Shown here: positions 11,235-20,800 of the stretch, one piece after another
How the letters are laid out: every line of letters begins with the position of its first letter
Numbering within the stretch: position 1 is the first letter of the stretch
Assembly (NCBI GenBank): GCA_001566295.1
Contig: KQ964248.1
Coordinates: forward strand, 2,232,001 to 2,296,000
Direction of reading: 5' to 3'
From: Microdochium bolleyi
Lineage: Eukaryota; Ascomycota; Sordariomycetes; Xylariales; Microdochiaceae
DNA length: 64,000 nt
The notes under the pieces: generated by a model
What the model was told of the DNA's origin: nothing
Seen by the model: only the letters and a program-made list of their open reading frames with translations
Database searches by the model: none
Made by a program: the position numbers and the translations under genes

Positions 11235-13819
11235 ATGTCCACTCCCGAGCAGTTCGATGAAAAGGGCGGTTCGCCAACACTGACCCACGCCCCAACTGTG
11301 TCGGAACATGATCACCACGAAAAGTTCCCCTCCCACCAGGAGCGGCCACACCATCTTCTCCAGATCCCCACCGAATCAGACCGCGTACCGGCCAACTCGT
11401 TCTTGTCACCGAGAGGAGATCACTCCAGAGAGCAGGCCATGCGCCTGAACGACGACCTCACCCTGCTACAAGCCGAGCGTGCCGTCAGCGACCAGGAAGG
11501 CAGCGATCTTCGGCGGTCGGTCTCGCGAGTGCGCAGCGCCCAGCACGAAGAGGATGACGTCTTCAACCAGCCAGCGCCTGAAAAGGCCCCCCCCGGTCTG
11601 GTCACGGAACCAGAGAATCGTGCCCACAAGATTGTGGATGGAGTCAAAGGTCTTCCTCGATTTGTTCGGTACTTCTTTTACTGCTTGCCCGTCGGCCTCA
11701 TCCTGCTCATCCCGGTCCTATTGGGCTATTTCCAACGGGTGAGGAGGCAGGAGACCATCATCGGCGGACACGGCGGCGTTCCCCTCCTTTGGTTCGGTAT
11801 CTGGCTAGAGATCGTATGGTTGTCTCTATGGGCTTCCAGAATCTTCACGTCAGTCCTGCCATACGTTGTCAGCTTTTTCGCCAAAGCGTTTGGTGCCGGC
11901 AGCCCGCGCCAGTGGAGAGACGTTGGCCGCCAGCTCGAGCTACCATTCGCCCTCTTCTTGTGGATGCTGGCTGTACTCATCTCATTTTTGCCAACCTTCA
12001 ACAACCACAAGGTCGAAGCTGTGGACGAGGACGGCAACCCTTGGCCCCAGGTCGAGTGGATCAACACTGTTAACAGAGTCCTCATCTCCATATTTGTCCT
12101 TGCAGTCATGAACTTTGTCGAGAAGATTATCATCCAGTGGATTGCAATGTCATTCCACACACGGACCTACATGACGCGCATCGACGAAAACAAACAACAC
12201 ATCGCGTAAGTCGTCTCCGTTTTCAAATAGCCTGAGCCCTCGATGTGGAGGCATGACACTAACTGGCCGACAGCTATCTCGTTCATCTGTACGAACACTC
12301 CAAGGATCGTCTCGTCTCGGAAGCATCCGTGATGCATACGGATGGTGCTACTGCGTCCGGCGCTTGGACACCGATGGCAGCAATCCAGAATAATGCCCGC
12401 GAGACCGCTACCATGGTGGGAGATGCCGCCAAACGCATGGCCGGCGATTTCACTGGCCGCAAAATCAAGCTCAGCAACCACCCGCGCAAGGTCGTCTCCG
12501 AACTGCTGCGCAATACGCAATCGGCACAAGTTCTGGCACGGCGTCTTTTCCGCACCTACATTGCCGATGGCGAAGAGCTTCTCCGACCACATGATCTTCG
12601 ACCTGCATTCCCATCCGACGAAGACGCGGAAGCGGCCTTTTCCATCTTTGATCGCGACCTCAACGGCGACGTCTCCATGGAAGAGCTCGAGGCTTTCTGC
12701 GACGAGGTACACCGCGAAAAGAAGGCCATCGCAGCATCGCTGAAGGACCTGGATAGTGTCGTTAGCAAGCTTGACCGCGTCTTCTTCGTCATCATCTTCA
12801 TCATCGCAGTCATTGTGCTGATCTCGATCGTCTCGGCTTCTGCAGCTGCCGCTCTGGCTTCCTTGGGCACAGCTGTGCTCGGTCTGGCGTGGGTCTTGCA
12901 AGCCACGGCCCAGGAATTCCTCCAGTCAATCATCTTCGTCTTCGTCAAGCACCCATTCGATGTCGGCGACCGCATCACGGTGTATGGCAACACGGGCGCT
13001 CTGGGCAGGGGAGATGACTACTACATCACGGAGATTTCGCTGCTGTACACCGAGTTCAAGAAGATGGAGGGCCACATTGTCCAAGCTCCAAACTCGTTGC
13101 TCAACACCCTCTTCATTCTAAACCACCGCCGTAGCGGATCTCTCGCCGACGTGAACGAACTTACCATCAAGTACGGCACACCTTCTAGTGTTATCAAGGA
13201 GCTTGAAGCCCGCATGACCGAGTTCGTCCTGGAAAACAAGCGCGACTTCACGAGCAAGATCATCACCGAGGTCCGCAGTTTCGAAGACGCGTACAGCATG
13301 AAGCTCAACTTTATTGTCTTCCACAAGACGAGCTACCAGAACGAACTGCTCCGCCTCACTCGTCACAACAAGTTCGCCATTGAGCTGATGAACCAAATGG
13401 TCGACCTGGGCATCGAGCAGCCCCGTCGGCAGATCCAGGTCTCTGGCCGGGACTTCCCCGTCTACCAGGCAAACGTCCAGCCGCCTTCGTACGAAGAGCA
13501 GCAGCATGCCAACACGGTCAACCCAGCCATACTCACTGCGACCCGCCGGCGGGCTGACAGCAGCGCAGCGTCTGCGGATACGGGAGACGTATTCCAGGAC
13601 GTGTATATTGCCCGCCGGGCGAGCAATGCCCGCTACCACCACCCGCCCCCCCGTATCACCGAGGAGGGCCCGACCCCGAATGCGAGCGGCATGCACCTCG
13701 ACAGGATGTCCAGTCGCGGGACGCAGCACAGTCAGGGAGTTGGCGGCTCACACAGCTTCTTCAGGCGCCCCGGGACGGCACGGAGGAGCATTGACCGGGA
13801 TCAGAACAACATGGTTTAG
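11235..13819 (+). CDS. EF-hand mechanosensitive ion channel, MscS family (Msy1/Msy2-like)
   Basis: Exons 11235-12205 and 12274-13819 (intron 12206-12273, 68 nt) give 838 residues. The N-terminus is hydrophilic. Several membrane segments follow (for example VGLILLIPVLLGYF and LFLWMLAVLISFLPTF). Next comes one EF-hand, FDRDLNGDVSMEELEAF, with a canonical D-x-D-x-N-x-D calcium loop. It lies just before the MscS pore helices (FFVIIFIIAVIVLISIV, then an Ala/Gly-rich helix ASAAAALASLGTAVLGLAW). The MscS beta domain contains HPFDVGDRITV and the QAPNSLL motif. The C-terminal tail is Pro/Ser/Arg-rich. In fission yeast, Msy1 and Msy2 of this family sit in the ER membrane and control calcium and volume changes on hypo-osmotic shock. 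The order EF-hand then pore domain matches that family. Which of the two paralogues this represents cannot be decided here. Confidence 0.92.
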
Positions 13820-15031
13820 GAAGCTGTTCCTGGCGGCTTCTACCGACGGCTTGGAGGATATGATGAGCGTTACACGAGTTTCTCTTCCCCATATTGATTG
13901 GATTTTTATTTTATAATAATTGCACCCTAGAGCGGATACTATCCGAATGACACGCAAAAAGCGGACGACTTAGAAGACAGCGACACGCCGAATCACTAGA
14001 TTAAAGAAATAGATTGCCACTGAGTTGATCGAATAGCATCTAGACTTTACAAGGACGGCAGTTTTGTCCTGTGTACACAATGACGTGCAACGACCAGCTT
14101 GACATCACATCTACCCTGGGTTCTAAACGAGGAGGGTACCTACAATAGGACTCTCACCGGGATGGGGGTGAGATGTATGATTTTTACGGTGACAGCAGAT
14201 AGGACGGACCCCTGTCCGGCCGCGGAGTTTTGGCCGGCCTGGCGCGACGGGGGGAAGAAAGTGTTTAAATCGACCGCACTGCCCGCAGAGTCGCATCTTG
14301 TCTCTCAGGGTTCCGCCGGATGCTTCTTCCACAACCGAACGGGCGGGCGGGCTTCTAGGGGCAAACCCGTTCCATGTATGGAGTACTTTGCTCATCTGAC
14401 ATCAAACACCCAGAGTCAGCCAGCCGGCCAGTAGCAGTCATCCGCCAACCAGCCTGCCTTGCGCGGAGGCGGCAAACCGGACTTCAAACGGTAGGTGCAC
14501 TGCACACAAATGTGGTTTCGATAGATCATTAAAAATCCACCTCTCGCCTGCCTTGCCCAGCCTTACTACTTACTGAAGGCAGCCTGGCTGCGGGCGTCCA
14601 CTCGTGCGGGTTTGCACTTTCGCCGCCTGCGCCTGGCTGTGTCGTATACGCTAAGCCCTGTAGGGTGTCGTATCGTGGCAGACTTAGAGTACCCACCCTA
14701 AGGAAGAGGGCATGCAGTCAGATCGGGAACAGGCAGCAACCGGCGCCCCACTCTTTATTCGCGGTCTGCACTGTTCGACGCTGAGCCGTCCTGTAGTCTT
14801 CTATAAAGCTTCGGGCAGCTTCACAGACCCGGAGTCCGGACGGAGGACCTGATAAACAGCAACCCAATGACTGGTCAGAATCGACGGAAAGTTCAATGAT
14901 TGCCTTCAAACCGGACTGAGTTTCTTCTTCTTCTCACCCTTTACAGGGCCCCCATCTTTCTACCCGGAACGCGGTCGTCATCTGGCACGCGACACCTTTC
15001 CCACATACCGTACCGGGCAAGAGATTTCGCC
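13820..15031. other. Intergenic region
   Basis: About 1.2 kb holding the MscS 3' UTR (AT-rich near 13900-13920) and the upstream region of the AAA ATPase gene. No coding sequence is supported. Confidence 0.5.
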
Positions 15032-16939
15032 ATGACCCGGCTCTTTCATGCCGGCGGAGCGGCGGCCGGGTCCAGCATGTTCCCGGGCCTGCAGGACGGC
15101 GGCATGGCGCTGCTCCGGGATCTGCTGGGTGGCAACCTCAGCCTCGACATCACCAAGGTCTCGGCGGCGCTCACCATCCTCAGCTTCGGCGCCGGCGCGG
15201 TTCGGTACGGCGCAGTGCTCACGCGCCGGTGCCTGTACTGGGTCCAGCAGTTCTTCACGGCCTGCGTGACCGTCACGGCCCCCGACGAGCTCCACGAGCA
15301 GGTCCTGCGCTGGCTGTCCGACAACGTCCTCAAGCAGCAGAAGACGCGCCTGCTGTGCGCAAAGTCAAACCGTATCATCCAGGCCGGGCCCATGCGGCCG
15401 CCTCCCCCTCTTGGGGCGACGCGGGCCGCTAGGGCTCATAGGCGCACGGGGAGCATCGAGTACCTGCCTGCCTACGGCACGACGTGGTTCTTCCACGAGC
15501 GCACGCTCTTCGCTGTCACCCGCTCTACAAAGTCGGCTGGCAGCGCGGCTCTCCCTGGGTTCGATCTCGGCCTCTCAAGCATGGTTGTCAACACGTCGAG
15601 CAAGGGCGAGGAGATGCTCTCCATCATGTGTCTCGGGCGCTCGGCCGACCCGATCAAGAGCTTCCTCGAGCAGTGCCGTGACTTCAACCGCAAGCTCAAA
15701 AAGTTTTCTGTCACGGTGCGGTCAGCCGGCGAGCGGGGTTCGGCTTGGGAGCTCAGCTGCCAGAAGCTGGTCAGGCCCCTTGACACGCTCTACCTGGACG
15801 ATGCCGTCAAGCAGGACATTGTGGACGACATGCGCCGCTACCTCAACACAGCCACTGCAGAGTATTACCAGCGAAGAGGTATCCCGTACAGGCGTGGCTA
15901 TCTGCTGCATGGCCCTCCTGGCACAGGCAAGACGTCGCTGTCGCTCGCGCTCGCGGGGGTGTTCAAGCTTGATCTATACGTGCTCAACATGCCCAACGTC
16001 TCCTCTGACTCAGCGCTGAGCAGCATGTTCAACGCGCTCCCTGCACGCTGCATCGTATTGCTGGAGGACATCGACGCTGTCGGGGTCAAACGTCAGGGCG
16101 TCGCCCAGCAGAGGAGTAGCGATCAGAGCAGTAGCGATCAGAGCGACAGTGACGATTATGGCTTCAGCAGCCTGGCGCCGGCCTGGGGCCACCCGTCAGG
16201 TCCCGACGCGCACCGCAGAGTCTCAAAGGCGAGCTGCAGTCTGTCGGGCCTGCTCAACGTTCTGGACGGTGTCGCCTCGCAGGAGGGACGGATCGTGCTC
16301 ATGACGTCGAACGACCCGGAGAGTCTGGACGTAGCGCTGCTCAGGCCGGGGCGGGTCGACCGCAGATACCACCTCGGATACATGGATCGGTCCGCGGCGG
16401 CGGCAATGTTCCGGTGCATGTTTGAGCCTGAGCCACCGCTCGTATCTGGGAAGCTGGACGGGAGTGATGACGACCGGGGCCCAGCACGACAAGAGCCTGG
16501 AAAGGCCCTGGCAGACTCATCGGGCACAGATGAGTCCGTGGTCGCCGACGGCGTGCCGGACGGGTGCCAGGCGGGAGAAGCAGCAGACGGGAGCCATACC
16601 GAAGCCATGAGGGCCACGCTGGACAAGCAAGCTCGCGAGTTCGCAGCTCTGGTTCCCGAGGGACGGTACACGCCTGCCAAGATGCAAGGGTATCTGCTGA
16701 TGCATCGGGAATCGCCGAGCGACGCAATAGCAGGGTTGCCCGCGTGGATCGAGGCAGAGACACGGGAAGCGAGGAGAGCCGAGAAGAAGGCGGCAGCGGC
16801 AGCTCGTGCCTCGAGGACATCGCAGGGAGCTTCTGCCGCTGGGAGAACGGAGGTGAAGGAGGAGAAGACGGCGGGGAGTATGCCCAAGGTCAACGGGGTA
16901 CACAAAGTGGAAGATGTCATGGTAAATGGGACGACCTAA
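15032..16939 (+). CDS. BCS1-like AAA ATPase
   Basis: A single exon of 635 residues starting at the ATG at 15032; there is no better ATG upstream in frame. A hydrophobic segment lies at about residues 45-64 (ALTILSFGAGAVRYGAVL). A BCS1 N-terminal domain follows, up to about residue 270. The AAA module has Walker A GPPGTGKTS (about 294-302), Walker B IVLLEDIDAVG (about 341-351), the sensor segment LMTSNDPESLD and the arginine-finger region LLRPGRVDRRYHLGY. BCS1 itself moves the folded Rieske protein across the mitochondrial inner membrane. This protein is longer than true BCS1 (about 450 residues) and has a low-complexity insert after Walker B and an extended acidic then Lys/Ala-rich tail. It therefore looks like one of the expanded fungal BCS1-like paralogues, whose substrates are mostly unknown. 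Assignment to the family is firm; the mitochondrial Rieske role is not. Confidence 0.85.
   Translation: MTRLFHAGGAAAGSSMFPGLQDGGMALLRDLLGGNLSLDITKVSAALTILSFGAGAVRYGAVLTRRCLYWVQQFFTACVTVTAPDELHEQVLRWLSDNVLKQQKTRLLCAKSNRIIQAGPMRPPPPLGATRAARAHRRTGSIEYLPAYGTTWFFHERTLFAVTRSTKSAGSAALPGFDLGLSSMVVNTSSKGEEMLSIMCLGRSADPIKSFLEQCRDFNRKLKKFSVTVRSAGERGSAWELSCQKLVRPLDTLYLDDAVKQDIVDDMRRYLNTATAEYYQRRGIPYRRGYLLHGPPGTGKTSLSLALAGVFKLDLYVLNMPNVSSDSALSSMFNALPARCIVLLEDIDAVGVKRQGVAQQRSSDQSSSDQSDSDDYGFSSLAPAWGHPSGPDAHRRVSKASCSLSGLLNVLDGVASQEGRIVLMTSNDPESLDVALLRPGRVDRRYHLGYMDRSAAAAMFRCMFEPEPPLVSGKLDGSDDDRGPARQEPGKALADSSGTDESVVADGVPDGCQAGEAADGSHTEAMRATLDKQAREFAALVPEGRYTPAKMQGYLLMHRESPSDAIAGLPAWIEAETREARRAEKKAAAAARASRTSQGASAAGRTEVKEEKTAGSMPKVNGVHKVEDVMVNGTT
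16115..16144 (+). repeat. 15-bp tandem duplication inside the BCS1-like gene
   Basis: Two exact copies of agtagcgatcagagc lie back to back and are followed by a degenerate partial copy. They encode the repeat SSDQS-SSDQS in the insert that follows Walker B. The reading frame is kept because the unit is a multiple of three. Confidence 0.9.
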
Positions 16940-17834
16940 GATCCTGCCGCAACCTGGGGAAATACGTGATAGGCGCCAGCCATGGACGGGTCACACCTTG
17001 TGACTAATGACAAGCTGGGGTTTTGATGGTCATAAAGACATCTATAGGTCTGGGATCATCAAATGTCCTTCCTTCCAAGGATCTCAAGGAACTCGATCAG
17101 CTCCCGTTTATGGTTTCTGCACTAAGTGGCAATTGATCAACGGCCGCCAAATAAGAGGGGGGAAGGGCCCGAAAGAGACCCCTTGCTCCGCCATTGACGA
17201 CAGGTCCACCACGGCATGGGTCCGTGGGCGAGACACGAGATGATTGGCCGTGTAGCTCCTGCCACACCAATATAGCAGCAGCTGGTTGGGGCCCCATGTC
17301 CCTCAGCCCCCCAGCTTGGGCAAGGCTCGCCTGCAAGTGCTCACCCACGAGCCGGCCTTGTGTTCAGCCGCTCGAGCTCCCCTTGACCTGGCACGCTCTG
17401 CTCAGAGCTCGGGTGATTACGCACTCTCCGTCCTGCCGCCTCTCCCCGCGTCTCGTCTCGTCTCGTCTCTCACGACCTGGTCGTCTTCTCACTGTCAGCG
17501 CCCGCAGACGACGGGTGCCTCCTACGTCGTGATACCACCAAGGGTACTCTGGACCCTCTCATACCCCACGGGTCTTGTCAGGCACCGCTCGACACCAAGC
17601 AATACAGCGGAGCCAACCCGCCTCCGGAAGCTTGCTCCGCCCATCAGGCCGCGGACAACGCCTGCGCTCACCACCTCTTATGACGCCTACCCTATGCTCG
17701 CTACTCGTGCTCGCCATCGGTAGTGTCCGCTCGTCAGCTTCGCAGCCACCCCGGAGCACTTCCATGCCTCGCACTCGAAACCCGACTGTTGGGAGCTTTA
17801 CACCTGCCGGGCTCGGCCGGGTACGTGGCTCAAC
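16940..17834. other. Intergenic region with TCTCG tract
   Basis: About 0.9 kb upstream of the WW-domain gene. It includes three TCTCG units plus TCTCT at 17451-17470 within a C/T-rich stretch that probably belongs to the promoter or leader. No coding sequence is supported. Confidence 0.5.
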
Positions 17835-20800
17835 ATGACGACCTTACCAGAAGGCTGGGAGGCCGACTACGATGGCTCGAGGTGGTTCTACCGCTACAAG
17901 TCCACGGGCATCGTGCAGTATCAGTTCCCACAGGAGGGCGACGAGTTCCCAGAGTGGTATGACGATGGAGGCGAGGACCTACCCCTCGAGCCTGAGGCGT
18001 GGCTCGCTAGCGAGCAGCAGGTCAGGAGACGCAGCACGCTCGTCTCGGACCCCGACAACCCAGACCAGTCCTCCCCAGCAAAAGCGGTAGCGACCACCAG
18101 CCGCAGGAAGAAGTCCGAGACGATCCCCGAGGACGAGGAAATGAGTGCGACTGGCTACTTCGATCCAAGCAGTTTCATGTACTTTGGCCCGGGCGGAGAT
18201 ATCAGCCCTGTTGGCGAAGACGACGATGGCGAGCTCCCAGCGAGCAAAACGAAGAAGAGCGAAACACCGACCCCAAGTCCTGGCCCGACACCATCCACGG
18301 TTCACAGCCACGTATCGCCGGTGCCAGGCCCTCCAGCACAGCCAGATCCGTATGCTATGGCAGCCGAGCTGCCGGAAGACAACGTGCAGCTCTGGAAGCC
18401 GACAGGCTTCGTCGCGGAGCTACCCACGCAGGATACCATCAAATGTGCCGAAGAGCTGGCGCCGATCGAGATGGACGGGACTTCTCACATACCAACACCG
18501 ATACAGACGAATATGACACAGGATGGTCCCGTCGAGCTCCCCACTCACCGCAGCCCTGTCGAGCCCAAGATTGAAGGGAAGGCCCCGGTCACGCCTAGTC
18601 CACCCGTAGCCACGCCTCCTGCCCAAGTAGGCACAGATTACCCTCTCGTGTCTGCGTCGTTCGCCTACCCTACAGTGAAATCACCGCCTCCGGACAGTTC
18701 GGACTCATCAAGGCACCAGAGCCCAACGGTGCCCACCGTGGCAGCACAGGCAACCTCTGCTCCTCCGCCTAAGCCAGTGGAGGCCGAGCCAGAACCTGCG
18801 AAGTTCCAGCCCTGGAGTCCACCAAAAAATATCATCCCGGAAACCTCACACCAAGGAAAAAGAGACTCTCTGGTCTTGTCTGGTCCGTCTATTCTGCAGT
18901 TGCAGAATAGCGAGCTCGGCAAGCTGCGCAGTTCCTATAGCACCCCGAGCGTGTCTGGCCAACAGTCGATGAACCGCACCGGAATCCCCACGCCGCCGCA
19001 GGATCCTAGGCTTGCAAGAGACACATCAAGCCTGAGCTCTACGTCAGGATCAACAACCAGCACGTACCAACCGGTGTCTCCCATACCACAGGCTCTGCAG
19101 CCTGCCCACCTCAACAAGCGAGTGTCACTACCAGAGATTCCTGATTTGTCTAGGATGGCGACCCAGCAGCCACAATCCAACGCTCTGCCTGGATCTGGCG
19201 CCCGACATCAGAGCATATCTCTTGGTACGGCACCATTAGGCGCAGGAGATAATGGTGAGAACAGCAGTCTTCATCCAGCCGTCCTCATGCCTGCCGGTCG
19301 AGATCTGCTACAGTCGCAACAAATGCAGAACCAGACCGGGGTCTCCGGGAGGCAAACCACCATAGTGCCTCCCATTCGTTCTGCCAGCGCATTTCCAGCT
19401 TATGTGGCTGCCCAGAGAGCCCTGCAAGGTTCGCCAGTAGCAGTTCAGCAAGCGCAGCATGGCCAGCAGGCGTCGAGCCAGTGGTCACAACCTCCTCCGG
19501 GCCCACGAAGACTACATACAGAACCGAACCTCCCTACTTCTGGAGCCTTCGTGCAGCATGAACTGGGCCCAGCTCATACCGCAACCAGCCATTATCAGAC
19601 TTGCGGCCCTCAAGAGTTGAGCTCTGACAACAGCAGAGCAAGCGCAGCAGAACTTGCGCCTCAAGCCAATACCCAGGCCATTCCTGTTATTCAAGAAATG
19701 AGTGCTACACAGTACCTCGATAGTGGGAACGACAACAACCTGCCAGCTGTCAGACCCCTGAGCCTGGCACGGAGCAAAACCCCTTCGCCAGAATCAAGAA
19801 CTATCGAGGGAGCGGGGACGACAAAGCAGCCGCTGCGAGCAGCCTCGGTCGATTTGATGTCTGAAGTTATGTCTGTCATGGACCAGAGCATCAGCTCTCC
19901 CCGCAGAACGTCAGGGGAGCCCACGTCGGTGGTCTTAGCCACGCCCGCTGCAAGTCCGAGCCAAACCTCGATATCTGGCCAAAGTGATCACCGTCTAAGT
20001 GTTTCAAGCCCTAATTCTGCGCATTTGTCACAAGGCCAGGCTAGCTTAAGTGTTCCATCTGGCCTCAACTTGGCAGTGGTGTCGCCTTTATCCAGCCCGG
20101 CTCCCAGTCGTCAACAATCTCTTTCTAGGGAAGCTCATGAACCGACAACTCGAAAGACGGAGCCGTCTGAACTCGGTGCACCAAGTCACGCCCATATGCC
20201 GCCAAAGCCCACATCATCACCTGGTCATGTCACGGAGGTGCGACTTCCCGAGGCGAGGACAGGGCAGCAAAGCTTAACTCATTCTGGCCCTGCGGTGCTT
20301 AATAATGGCAGAACCCTAGGCACTTCCTCTCCTCCAAGGGTGGTTGGCGGTCTGCCAATTTCCGTCTCTGGCAAACCTCAAGCTCAACACTGGCAGGGTC
20401 AGCCTATTGCGGACACGTCACCGGGCTCAGTCAACATGCCGCCTGAAACCAATGGCAGAGATGGGCATTCAAGGATACCCGCGAACACGGGTCCATTTCA
20501 AGTGCAAACACCGCCGCTCACAATGCAGACCGATAGTGGTGTGGCGGTTTTGCAGGCATCCCACGGAGTTTCTAGCGACCATGATAGGGACAAATTGCCA
20601 GAGAATAACGCTCCATCACATCCGAACACGACAACTCAATCTGAAGCACCGCAGCTGGGATCTAAAGCTTTGGTTCACGGTCACTTGAGTGCAGGCCTCA
20701 GTGAGCAGGTATCAAATATACAGCAGCAGCCGTTCCAGGAGCAGCCACAACCATGGTCTCAGCAGCAGATGCAGCAACCGCCCCAGCCACAGTTCCAGCA

